Shown: piece by piece, positions 17,926-25,774 of the stretch
Layout: every line of letters begins with the position of its first letter
How positions within the stretch are numbered: position 1 is the first letter of the stretch
Origin: Verrucomicrobiota bacterium
GTDB lineage: Bacteria; Verrucomicrobiota; Verrucomicrobiia; JADLBR01
Reading direction: 5' to 3'
Assembly (NCBI GenBank): GCA_029560585.1
Contig: JAKQKQ010000201.1
Coordinates: 124,001 to 188,000 of the forward strand
Length of the DNA: 64,000 nt
Position numbers and translations under genes: made by a program
The notes under the pieces: generated by a model
Told to the model about the DNA's origin: nothing
The model's input: the letters and a program-made list of their open reading frames with translations, nothing else
Database searches by the model: none

Positions 17926-18587
17926 GGCCCAAAGCCCCCCAAGCCCCTCCTCCGGTCCAGCGAGGCCTTCAGAGCCAAGAGATAACCGCCCATGTCGCGC
18001 TCCCGGATCCCGCGGTTGTCCCCGTGGATCCTGCGCCGATAGACCACCTCCGGCAGCATCCGCATGCGCACGCCAGCCTCCGTGGCGCGCAGGTACCAGT
18101 CAACCGTCTCTTTCGACCCGGGATCCTCATCGAACCCGCCGACCCTATCAAACGTCTCCCGCCGTATCAGCATCGTACCAGGCACGGGACCCGGCATCGC
18201 CTCACCCTCGCCATCCTCCCAGAATGGAACCACGTGGCCGAATACCGCCTCCAGGGTCGGGTCACCCGCAAGCACCGCCGTCTGGAGCGCCAGCTTGTCA
18301 CGGGCCCAGATGTCGTCCGCATCAAGGAACGCAAGGATCGCACCACAGGATCGTGCCACCCCCAGATTGCGCGCCGCCCCCGCCCCGCCTGGCGTAGCCC
18401 GCGCGATATATCGCACGTCCGGCCATTGCCGCGCCAATTTCCCAGTGCCATCCGTCGAGGCGTCATCCACCACCAAGATCTCCAGCGGATGATAACGCTG
18501 CGCGCGCACGCTCTCGACCGCCTCCGCCAAGTACCGCACCCCGTTGCGGACGGGAATGATAACGCTCACCAGAGATGCCTGACCCAT
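17922..18587 (-). CDS. Glycosyltransferase family 2 (first of two)
   Basis: Cytoplasmic GT-A fold glycosyltransferase, 221 residues. The N-terminal strand is VSVIIPVRNG, the nucleotide-binding VVDDASTDGT has Asp41-Asp42, and the metal motif is FLDADDIW (D89, D91). A downstream RRETFDRVGGFDE acceptor loop is typical of GT2. The ribosome-binding site GAGGG lies five bases before the ATG. It overlaps the nucleotidyltransferase gene by four bases. It is shorter than many GT2 enzymes and has no membrane helix, so it probably works with the membrane proteins encoded in the same operon. Confidence 0.88.
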   Translation of the reverse strand: MGQASLVSVIIPVRNGVRYLAEAVESVRAQRYHPLEILVVDDASTDGTGKLARQWPDVRYIARATPGGAGAARNLGVARSCGAILAFLDADDIWARDKLALQTAVLAGDPTLEAVFGHVVPFWEDGEGEAMPGPVPGTMLIRRETFDRVGGFDEDPGSKETVDWYLRATEAGVRMRMLPEVVYRRRIHGDNRGIRERDMGGYLLALKASLDRRRGLGGFGP

Positions 18588-18594
18588 GCCGCCC

Positions 18595-19308
18595 TCACTG
18601 CCCCGGCCCTATCGCTCGCTTGCGTTCCAACGAGGCCTTCAGCGCGCGCAGGAGAAGATGCGATTTGGCTCCCCCCTCCGCAGACGCATTCCGATCGTGC
18701 ACCCGCTTGCGGACCAGCGCCTCGGGCACAACGGCGGACCGCAATCCCGCGTCCCGCGCGCGAGCAAACCAGTCCGTGTCCTCGCCCACGACGTAGGTCG
18801 GATCGAACAAACCAACCGCCTCGAATGCGGCGCGTCGGGCCAGCATCGTCTCGGGGACCCATCCCTCCTGATCGCGCTCGAACCACTCGCGCCGTGACCC
18901 GGCGGGCCGCGCGCACCCCGGTTCAAGGAACAGCCTCATCCGCGTCACCACCAGATCCAACCCGAGATCCCCGTCCAGGAGCCCGACCTGAACGCGCAGC
19001 TTCTGGGGCTCCCACAGATCATCGTGCGACATGAACGCGATGAGCTCGCCGCGCGCCAATCCGATGCCCCGATTCCGCGCCGAGGCGATGCCCCCGTGTT
19101 CCTGTCGGACATAGATCGCGCCCCCCCTCGCCTTGGCCAGGGCCCTGGTCCCGTCCGTGGAACCATCGTCAACCACGATCAACTCGAGATCTCGATAGTC
19201 CTGCCCCTCCACGGAATCCATCGCCTCGCCCAGGAACCGATCGCCATCGCGCACCGCCAGCACCACGCTGACGCGCGGCACGCCAATCCTCATTTCGCCA
19301 GCGGTCAT
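18595..19308 (-). CDS. Glycosyltransferase family 2 (second of two)
   Basis: GT-A fold glycosyltransferase of 237 residues, a paralogue of its neighbour. The N-terminal strand is VSVVLAVRDG, then VVDDGSTDGT, and the metal-binding loop is FMSHDDLW (residues 92-99), where the usual first Asp of DxD is Ser; this SHDD variant occurs in other GT2 enzymes. The ARRAAFEAVGLFD acceptor loop is present. Its ATG overlaps the stop of the HPr-kinase-like gene (19305-19308), and seven bases separate it from the other GT2. The sugar donor cannot be predicted. Confidence 0.88.
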   Translation of the reverse strand: MTAGEMRIGVPRVSVVLAVRDGDRFLGEAMDSVEGQDYRDLELIVVDDGSTDGTRALAKARGGAIYVRQEHGGIASARNRGIGLARGELIAFMSHDDLWEPQKLRVQVGLLDGDLGLDLVVTRMRLFLEPGCARPAGSRREWFERDQEGWVPETMLARRAAFEAVGLFDPTYVVGEDTDWFARARDAGLRSAVVPEALVRKRVHDRNASAEGGAKSHLLLRALKASLERKRAIGPGQ

Positions 19309-20381
19309 CTCGCCCCCGCCCCCGACAGGATCTCCCGCACGACGGGCGCAATCCCAGAGTAATCCGTCCCCAGATCGAGATGATAGCAGGGCAGGCGTCG
19401 CACCAACCCGGACAGGAGATCAAAGGCCCCTTCCCCTGCCCCAGAGAGCTGGAATATGGAACTCGGTGCTAGAGAACGAAGGGCCTCGGACGCCCCGGCC
19501 ACTCGCAGCCTTGTCCCGGCACGCCCGGTCACCCTCGGCAGCAGCACCGCCCGCAGCGGCAGCCTTGACGCGAACCACCCCGGCATCGCCCCCGCCAAGA
19601 ACAGAAGCGCCTTGCCCTGCGGCCCCGGCTCGGGCGACACCCGCGCGGCCAGCCCCGGGAGCCGCGCCAAATCCTCTCGCGTCATCTTCGCCGTGCCATA
19701 GAGGCTGCATACTTCCAACGACGGATGCGTTCGCAAAAGACAGTAGTCATCTCCAAGGAACAACATACCCCCCTCCGCACAGATCAGCGCGGTCGTCGAT
19801 TTTCCAGACCCACCCGGGCCCGCGAAAAGAACCGCCCCATCGCCAATCCCCACCGCAGCCCCGTGCGCCAGCATGCAGCCATGGTTCCCCATCCACCCAT
19901 TCAGTATCGCCCGGAACGGTGCCCCCCTTTCGTGCCCGGGCACCCGCTCGCCATCCCTTATCCAATAAACCGCGCGACCGCTCGCCCGATCCACGAGGCT
20001 CAACGCCCCACTGCCGTGGTCGAATGCGGTCATGAATCGCGCGTCGTTGAAACCCCGGATCTCCCCCCGCCGCCCATAGTCTTCCGTCCCCCACGGCGGC
20101 GCCGGCATCGGCACGCCGCTGGCCGCGCTGTCCCACGCCCGGATATCCAGATCCCAAGAGCCCTGCCGCGACATCCTCAGGTGTTCAAAGGCCGCGAAAA
20201 ACCGCCCTGCCAACCTTCCCCCAAGAGTCATCCGGACCTTGAATCCCCCAATATCGAACCACCGCTCCCCCGCGCCCGCCCCTGCGCCCAGCGCCCGGCA
20301 ACCCCTCTCCCAGGCAGTTTCGAAAAATGCCTCGGCGCCAACCGCCGCATGACACCGACCTTTCTCTGGCGCGGCGCTCAT
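19305..20381 (-). CDS. HPr-kinase-like ATPase
   Basis: Protein of 358 residues with an HPr kinase/phosphorylase-like P-loop domain. Walker A is GPGGSGKSTT (188-197), followed after a short helix by an acidic Walker-B-like LGDDY (about 211). The N-terminal half, with a WFDIGGFKVRMTL strand, is unlike HPr kinase and matches the extended versions found next to PqqD proteins. Related stand-alone kinases in lasso-peptide clusters phosphorylate the precursor peptide, so a peptide kinase role is a reasonable inference here. The ATG at 20381 overlaps the PqqD-protein stop by ATGA; an earlier in-frame ATG at 20420 would overlap that gene by more than 40 bases. Confidence 0.8.
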   Translation of the reverse strand: MSAAPEKGRCHAAVGAEAFFETAWERGCRALGAGAGAGERWFDIGGFKVRMTLGGRLAGRFFAAFEHLRMSRQGSWDLDIRAWDSAASGVPMPAPPWGTEDYGRRGEIRGFNDARFMTAFDHGSGALSLVDRASGRAVYWIRDGERVPGHERGAPFRAILNGWMGNHGCMLAHGAAVGIGDGAVLFAGPGGSGKSTTALICAEGGMLFLGDDYCLLRTHPSLEVCSLYGTAKMTREDLARLPGLAARVSPEPGPQGKALLFLAGAMPGWFASRLPLRAVLLPRVTGRAGTRLRVAGASEALRSLAPSSIFQLSGAGEGAFDLLSGLVRRLPCYHLDLGTDYSGIAPVVREILSGAGAR

Positions 20382-20845
20382 CGCTCGCCCGCTACCGCCC
20401 CCCCGGCCGGCTTCGGCCAACCCATCTCATCCAATTCATGGATCGGGTCCAGCAGAAGAAGTTCACGCATGTCCGTAAACTTCTCAAACACCGGCCGCTC
20501 GTATGGGCGACACCGCGCCGAGGCCCGCGCCGGCGCACCGGATTCGGCTCCCGGAGCATCGGCACCCCGCGCCTCTGCTGGCACGATCAGCCCCTCGCGG
20601 AGCAGTTCCCCGCAAAGCACACGGACCCCCTCTTCGATCTCTTCCCGCCCCACCCTAGCCTCTCCGGGCCTCAACAGATCGGCCACGATCTCATCCTCCG
20701 ACAGGCGCCTCACAATCCTGTCCCAAATGTCCGCGCCCGAACCCCGGAGACTGAAATAATCGCCCGTCTCCAGATTCACGATGACCACCTCAGACTCGAA
20801 TGTCTGGTGAATCACCGCCGGACTGTTCACCCTGAAACGCGCCAT
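20378..20845 (-). CDS. PqqD-domain protein fused to a precursor-like C-terminal tail
   Basis: Protein of 155 residues from the ATG at 20845. Residues 1-95 form a PqqD-type peptide-recognition domain (FRVNSPAVIHQTF, VIVNLETGDYFSL, GSGADIWDRIV). A linker rich in Ala, Glu and Gly follows, then a distinctive tail at residues 115-146 (bases 20408-20503) containing FEKFTDMRELLLLDPIHE and EMGWPKP. PqqD proteins bind RiPP precursor leaders, and this tail looks like such a peptide attached in cis. It is the first gene of the six-gene operon. The frame is open to 20971, but the extra N terminus is Arg/Ser-rich and outside the family. Confidence 0.8.
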   Translation of the reverse strand: MARFRVNSPAVIHQTFESEVVIVNLETGDYFSLRGSGADIWDRIVRRLSEDEIVADLLRPGEARVGREEIEEGVRVLCGELLREGLIVPAEARGADAPGAESGAPARASARCRPYERPVFEKFTDMRELLLLDPIHELDEMGWPKPAGGAVAGER

Positions 20846-20903
20846 CGCCACAATCCATAGCCCCGATTCTCCACAAACTCCAGTTCGCGCACGCCCGGGG
20901 TCC

Positions 20904-20941
20904 GGACTCCAACGGCTTCGGTCGAGCGAACCAAAAGCCCT
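20904..20941 (+). repeat. Dispersed 38-bp repeat, copy A
   Basis: Matches 28013-28050 at 36 of 38 positions (core GGTCGAGCG followed by ACCAAAAGCCC or CACCAAAAGCCC). It lies in the divergent gap between the PqqD-fusion gene and the LamG gene. Confidence 0.6.
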
Positions 20942-20986
20942 GGCCGAAGACCGTCTTGACATCGGGTTCATCTCGTAGGAATGGTA

Positions 20987-21880
20987 ATGGTTGCCATGAT
21001 TCGAAAAATAGGTCTTTGGCCGTCAGCGATTCGTGTCCTGGGTGCCCTGTCTCTCGGGCTAGGCGCGGCACTCTTCGTTTCCGCCGCGGAACCCCCCAAG
21101 GGCCTCGTTCTCCATTTCGATTTTGACAAGACGGACACCGCGGGAACGATCGCCGACGGGAGCGGCCAGAGCAACAACGGCAAAACCACCGGCGCCAAAT
21201 GGACGTCCACCGGCAAGAAGGGTGGCGGCTACGAACTCAACCCCACGAATAGCTGCATCCGGGTGGCCAACAGCCCATCCTTGACCGTCAAGCAGGCCAC
21301 TTTTTCCATCTGGTTCAAGATCTCGAAATCCGACTCGGCCTGTCGGCGCATCCTGAACCGCGGACAAGACGGTGCCTTCGCCCTCAGTGTCGGCGGCGAC
21401 CCTGCGGACGCGAATGCCCAGGGCAAACTGACCGTCAGGCTCAACGGCCGTCAGGTGGCCCAGAGCGACAATTCCGTCGCCGATGGCCAATGGCACAGCG
21501 CCGCGGCCACCTTCGACGGCAAAGAACTCCGGCTCTACGTTGACGGCCAGCCCCAGAAGCAGGTGGTCCCCTGTCCCGCAGATGCTGTCCCCGCGAATGG
21601 CGACGTGACCCTTGGCATGGTCAAGGCCGGCGCCGCACCACCACAGGGCGGCCAGTCGCTCGATGGTTTGATCGACGAGGTCAAGGTTTTCAACCGCGCG
21701 CTCTCCGCCGACGAGGTCAAGGCCATGGTCTTGGCCTTCGACCCGAACCCAGGGAAACCCAAGTTTACAAAATCGCAGGTCGCGGGCCGACTCCGGCAGC
21801 TCAAGCTCCTGTATGAGGAGGGGCTCCTCACCGACGAGTTCTACGCCGAAAAAGTCAAAGAGTGCGAGGCCGCGGAATAG
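20987..21880 (+). CDS. Exported LamG-domain protein with SHOCT-like tail
   Basis: Secreted protein of 297 residues with a signal peptide (about 1-33). The central concanavalin A-like LamG/laminin G domain shows HFDFDKTDTAGTIADGSG, ATFSIWFKISK, DGQWHSAAATFDGKELRLYVDG and LDGLIDEVKVFNRALSADEV. The last 35 residues (LRQLKLLYEEGLLTDEFYAEKV) resemble a SHOCT-type short oligomerisation helix. AGGA at 20977-20980 is six bases from the ATG at 20987, the preferred start; ATGs at 20981 and 20996 are also in frame. Likely a cell-surface carbohydrate-binding or structural protein. It diverges from the PqqD operon. Confidence 0.85.
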   Translation: MVAMIRKIGLWPSAIRVLGALSLGLGAALFVSAAEPPKGLVLHFDFDKTDTAGTIADGSGQSNNGKTTGAKWTSTGKKGGGYELNPTNSCIRVANSPSLTVKQATFSIWFKISKSDSACRRILNRGQDGAFALSVGGDPADANAQGKLTVRLNGRQVAQSDNSVADGQWHSAAATFDGKELRLYVDGQPQKQVVPCPADAVPANGDVTLGMVKAGAAPPQGGQSLDGLIDEVKVFNRALSADEVKAMVLAFDPNPGKPKFTKSQVAGRLRQLKLLYEEGLLTDEFYAEKVKECEAAE

Positions 21881-21969
21881 AGGCCTTGTTCCTCCTTCAC
21901 CCTCCCAGCACGCTCTTACGGCATTCGGCGGAATCTGCTGACCTGAAACTTCACGCCGCGCCCAAGACC

Positions 21970-22162
21970 GTGGGGCGGACAATCCTGTCCGCCAACCCAC
22001 GATGTGGCAACGTCTTGTGATTGCAGACAAGATTGCCCGCACCACGTCGCGGAAGTTTCCACATGGATGATGCGGCGCGCTCTCGATCCGGTCGGCCCCG
22101 CCGCGCGCCGGCGGCGGGGCTAGCCCGGAATTTCACGCCGATGCGTGAAATATGCAGGCTAG
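21970..22162. repeat. Cluster of hairpins in a convergent gap
   Basis: Between two convergent genes there are at least three perfect stems: GGCGGACA-ATCC-TGTCCGCC (21974-21993), CCCCGCCG / CGGCGGGG (22096-22119) and ATTTCACGC-CGAT-GCGTGAAAT (22130-22151). The last is enclosed by CTAGCC / GGCTAG, which reaches into the stop codon of the minus-strand gene. It could serve as a bidirectional terminator and looks like a REP cluster. Confidence 0.55.
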
Positions 22163-24246
22163 GGCTTGCTGGACGCCGTGGCCAATTTGCTTACCCGCTT
22201 TGGCGGACGCTGGTAGCTCGGATCATAGACCAGGGCCTTCAGTTCTTTCGCGGGAACCAGATGGCGCCAGAGGAAGGCCTGCATCCTGTCCTCCGCCGGC
22301 ACCGCCACATGGGCGAGCTCCCCTGACCCGACCTTCGCGCGCCCCTCGATCAAGAGGTTGACGGGCTCGTTCGTGTCTTTCAGGTCTGTCTTGATCGTAA
22401 CCCGAGTCACCATCTGCGTGCCCACCAGAGAAGCCGGTGGCATCGAAAACCCGGGGGGCGGATCCTTCAGCGCCAGAGTGATCGTATTGGTGAATCCGTC
22501 CTGCCGGATCGCATACACGCTAACGCCCTCCGCAGACCTGCTCCGGATACCTATGCTGGAGGGCACGACGCGCAGCGCGAAATCGGGCTGCGCCGCGCTG
22601 ATTCGCAGGCGATAGGCATACTCCTCACCGCCGTTCCGCTCGGTATCGGCCACGCGGACATAGTAGGTCCCGTCCGCGGGCAGCTTCGTCATGATGTAGG
22701 AATCCGCGTGGTGCGTGTTCACGCCCGCACCCAGGTCCTCGGCATCGTCGCAGAAGGCCAGAAGCTTGCCCGAGGCGTCCGTGAGCCTGATCTGGGAATC
22801 CATCGGCGAATCGAGCCGCCGGGCCTCAACTTCCGCGACTACCGCGTCACCCGCCTTGCCCGAAAACTGGAACACGTCTGCGTCATCCCGCCTATCCATC
22901 CGCCCGTTGACAATAATCGGGAGCTGCACCCTCTGGGCCTTCGCCGGGCTGTTGTTATCCTCCTTGTCGAGGCATTCGGGCAACGTATCGAGCGCGAAGG
23001 GCACCCGGTTGGAGACGAGTCTCCCCTTCGTTGCGGCGATCTGAAAAACGCCCGAACCCGCGTCCTTGGGTGGCGGCGACAGCGACGCCTGGTCGAGATT
23101 CCACCCCCTCATCTGGATCGGCCCGGGCGCTCCCGCACGGCCGCCCAAAGGAAAGATGCTCGTCACAAACGGCATTTCGCCGATGGTGATGCGGTAGACG
23201 AAATCCTCGCGGCCGCGATAGATGGCATCGTAGACGTTCAGGACATACTCCCCATCGCTGGGGACCTCGTAGAGGATGATCGGATCGGGCTTGAACCGGA
23301 AATCGTCGTCGTACATCAGCTCGTTTCCGGCCGCGTCGCGCAACACCATGACAGGCTGGAACCACCCCGGAACGGCGTCGGCAATGTACGGGATCAACTG
23401 CCGCGCGAGCGATGATATGACAAGCCGCTGGCCCTTGCGGGCCTGGAACCGGTACTTGTTCACCTCTCCGGAGGCGATCTGGCCATTGACGGTGCAGGGC
23501 AGGTTGATGCGAACCTCTTCCTCTTCCGGCGGCCTCTTCCGAAGGGCCAGTTCCTCCTTGCCGAGCACCTGGAACTCGGCGGTTCTCATCGGTTTTCTGA
23601 CGCTTTCGGGCACCTGGCCGATGTGAAACGGAAGTGGATTCGACACCCCGCGCGGCGTCACCAGCCGCAGTTCGTGCTCGCCTGGCGCCGCGTCGGGAGC
23701 CGCCGTAACCTCGACAAAGGCGATGTCGGCCAGCGAAGCGCAAGCCGGCCTGAGGACGTATTCGCGGATTCGTCTCTCGATCTTGTGGATGAGCTGCACG
23801 ATTGCCTCGTTGCTCCCGGGCGCCGGCGGGGCCGTTCTCACGGCGGTGGACGGGATCATCATCGGGTCCGTCGCCATCGCCGCCCCCCCCCCCGATGAAG
23901 ACATCATCATCATCATCGCGTCGCCCGATTCTGGCTTCGTGGTGGAGGCCAAGGCGGATTTCGGCACCAGCTTCTTCAGGTCCCTGAGCTGCTCGTTCAA
24001 CAGCTGGATTTCCTGGGGGCCCAGTTTCTTGTTGAACTCGGCGACCTTGACTTTGAGACCTGTTCCTGAAACGAGCGCCTCTTCAAGCCCATCGAGCCCT
24101 TGTCCGCCCACCTTGACCCGAAACGTCGTGCCCTGTTGGCCGCCGGCGGGGAACACATAACCGATATACGGTCGCTGTGCCTGCGCCGAAGGCATGATCA
24201 GCCAACCGGCCATACCCAAGACCGCGAGGCATTTTGCTTTGCTCAT
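22159..24246 (-). CDS. Secreted protein with TIG-like and two pre-peptidase C-terminal domains
   Basis: Exported protein of 695 residues. The start at 24246 has GGGAG nine bases upstream and opens a signal peptide ending at SAQAQ. An IPT/TIG-like opening follows (FPAGGQQGTTFRVKVGGQG). Then comes a low-complexity stretch with five Met, three Ser and three Gly in a row (about 111-121). Two PPC beta-sandwich domains follow, one starting near VNGQIASGEVNKYRFQARKG and one at VNGRMDRRDDADVFQFSGKA. It is the 3' gene of a three-gene minus-strand set with DUF1501 and DUF1549/1553 genes, a combination very common in Planctomycetota and Verrucomicrobiota. A role in the envelope or in polymer binding is assumed; no catalytic motif was recognised. 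Confidence 0.82.
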   Translation of the reverse strand: MSKAKCLAVLGMAGWLIMPSAQAQRPYIGYVFPAGGQQGTTFRVKVGGQGLDGLEEALVSGTGLKVKVAEFNKKLGPQEIQLLNEQLRDLKKLVPKSALASTTKPESGDAMMMMMSSSGGGAAMATDPMMIPSTAVRTAPPAPGSNEAIVQLIHKIERRIREYVLRPACASLADIAFVEVTAAPDAAPGEHELRLVTPRGVSNPLPFHIGQVPESVRKPMRTAEFQVLGKEELALRKRPPEEEEVRINLPCTVNGQIASGEVNKYRFQARKGQRLVISSLARQLIPYIADAVPGWFQPVMVLRDAAGNELMYDDDFRFKPDPIILYEVPSDGEYVLNVYDAIYRGREDFVYRITIGEMPFVTSIFPLGGRAGAPGPIQMRGWNLDQASLSPPPKDAGSGVFQIAATKGRLVSNRVPFALDTLPECLDKEDNNSPAKAQRVQLPIIVNGRMDRRDDADVFQFSGKAGDAVVAEVEARRLDSPMDSQIRLTDASGKLLAFCDDAEDLGAGVNTHHADSYIMTKLPADGTYYVRVADTERNGGEEYAYRLRISAAQPDFALRVVPSSIGIRSRSAEGVSVYAIRQDGFTNTITLALKDPPPGFSMPPASLVGTQMVTRVTIKTDLKDTNEPVNLLIEGRAKVGSGELAHVAVPAEDRMQAFLWRHLVPAKELKALVYDPSYQRPPKRVSKLATASSKP

Positions 24247-24347
24247 AAGCGCCACTCCCTGTCTGTGCCGGGGCACTGCCACGTCTCGCGCGGCCGACCC
24301 ACGCGATTCTCCGCGTCCGTCCGCGCGTTCCGTGTCGCCCCTCTCCG

Positions 24348-25697
24348 CTACATGATCTCCGTCAAAAGTCCGCCCGACTTCACACCCTCCGACGGGGCCG
24401 GCAGCACGTGCGCCTCCAATCCTTCCGGATGAGGCAGCCGCGCGTTGGCATCGATGCCCGCCAACTTGTAGATGCTGCCAAGCAAGTCCACCGGATACAC
24501 GGGCCGCTCTTTGACCTCTTCGGCTTTCGCGTCAGAGGAACCGACCACCTGCCCGCCCTTGAAGCCGCCGCCGGCCACCAGGACCGTGAAGACGTTGCCG
24601 TAATGGTTGCGTCCGCCATTCCAGGGCGGCTGCCAATCGATCTTCGGACCCCGGCCAAACTCACCGCAGCACCAGACGATCGTGCTCTCCAACAGGCCGC
24701 GATCACTCAAATCGCGCAGGAGCGCCGCTAGCCCTTGGTCGAGCTGCGGGCACTGCCGGCGCATCGTGGCGAAGTGGTTGCTGTGGGTGTCCCAACCGCC
24801 GGGATAATTGATGCAGACGTATGGGACGCCCGTTTCGACCATGCGCCGCGCCACCAGACATTCCTGCCCGAATGTGTGTCGGCCATAGCGGTTCCTCAGA
24901 TCTGGCGTCTCCTTCGAGAGATCGAACACCTCTTTGCCGGGACCCAGGATCAGTTCATAGGCCTTCTTTTTGGCGTCCTCGGCTTCCTTCACCTGCGAGC
25001 TGGCCGCCATGAGGTTGCCCATCGTGTTCATCTTCCCAAGCAGCTCGCGCCGTGCCTTCTGCCGGTCGTCCGTGATGCCCCTGGCGATGACCCCCTCGAC
25101 CTCGAAGCGCTCGGCATTGGGATCGCCGCCGGTGGCGAACGGCTTGTACTTGGCGCCGAGGAAGCCCTCTTCCGAGAACCGTCCGGCCGGCTGCGTGAGC
25201 ACCACATAGGGAGGGATTATGCCCTTGTACGCGGGGCTCTTGAACAACGCGAACACCGCGCCGATGCCAGGATAGGCCAACCGCTCGCCGGGCGCGTGCC
25301 CAGTCTGCATCAGATAGGCCGCAGTCTCATGGCCGTTGTTGCGGTGCGTCATGCTGCGGACCAGGGCGAACTTGTCGGCCACCTTCGCCAGTTCGGGAAA
25401 CAGCGCGCCGAGCTGGATCCCATCGACATTGGTCGGTATGACCTTGGAAAACTCGCCCATGTACTCGTTGCCCGAGTCGGGCTTCGGATCCCAGGTGTCG
25501 TTGTGCGACATGCCGCCCCACAGGAATATCTGAATGACTGACTTGGCCTTGGCGGGCGCGGGTTCCGCGGCGGCCGCCATTGCGGTGGACCCGAGGCGAT
25601 CACCCAGCACCAACCCCGCCGCCCCATACAGGCCCCGGCGCACCATCTCACGTCGGGAGATTCCTTCGATACCACTCGGACTATTGCTCGTGCTCAT
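24348..25697 (-). CDS. DUF1501 family secreted protein
   Basis: Protein of 449 residues of the DUF1501 family, related to the alkaline phosphatase/sulfatase superfamily. The N terminus has a Tat-like signal (ISRREMVRRGLYGAAGL). Signature stretches are QIFLWGGMSHNDTWDPKP, VRSMTHRNNGHETAAYLMQTG, YPGGWDTHSNHF and CGEFGRGPKID, with Asp, His and Asn residues that may bind metal. AAAGGAA about nine bases upstream supports the ATG at 25697. It lies between the PPC gene and the DUF1549/1553 gene on one strand, so probably works with them in the same envelope process. The substrate is unknown. Confidence 0.88.
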   Translation of the reverse strand: MSTSNSPSGIEGISRREMVRRGLYGAAGLVLGDRLGSTAMAAAAEPAPAKAKSVIQIFLWGGMSHNDTWDPKPDSGNEYMGEFSKVIPTNVDGIQLGALFPELAKVADKFALVRSMTHRNNGHETAAYLMQTGHAPGERLAYPGIGAVFALFKSPAYKGIIPPYVVLTQPAGRFSEEGFLGAKYKPFATGGDPNAERFEVEGVIARGITDDRQKARRELLGKMNTMGNLMAASSQVKEAEDAKKKAYELILGPGKEVFDLSKETPDLRNRYGRHTFGQECLVARRMVETGVPYVCINYPGGWDTHSNHFATMRRQCPQLDQGLAALLRDLSDRGLLESTIVWCCGEFGRGPKIDWQPPWNGGRNHYGNVFTVLVAGGGFKGGQVVGSSDAKAEEVKERPVYPVDLLGSIYKLAGIDANARLPHPEGLEAHVLPAPSEGVKSGGLLTEIM

Positions 25698-25774
25698 GTG
25701 CTCAGGTTCCTTTCCTCAATTCCGATAGGGCCTTGCCCACTCGTAATTATATTCCCTCTCATCCCGGTGGCAAC

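Noticed and set aside
20846-20971. Longer N terminus for the PqqD-fusion protein
   Set aside because: The added 42 residues are Arg/Ser/Gly-rich and overlap the dispersed repeat at 20904-20941, so they are unlikely to be translated.
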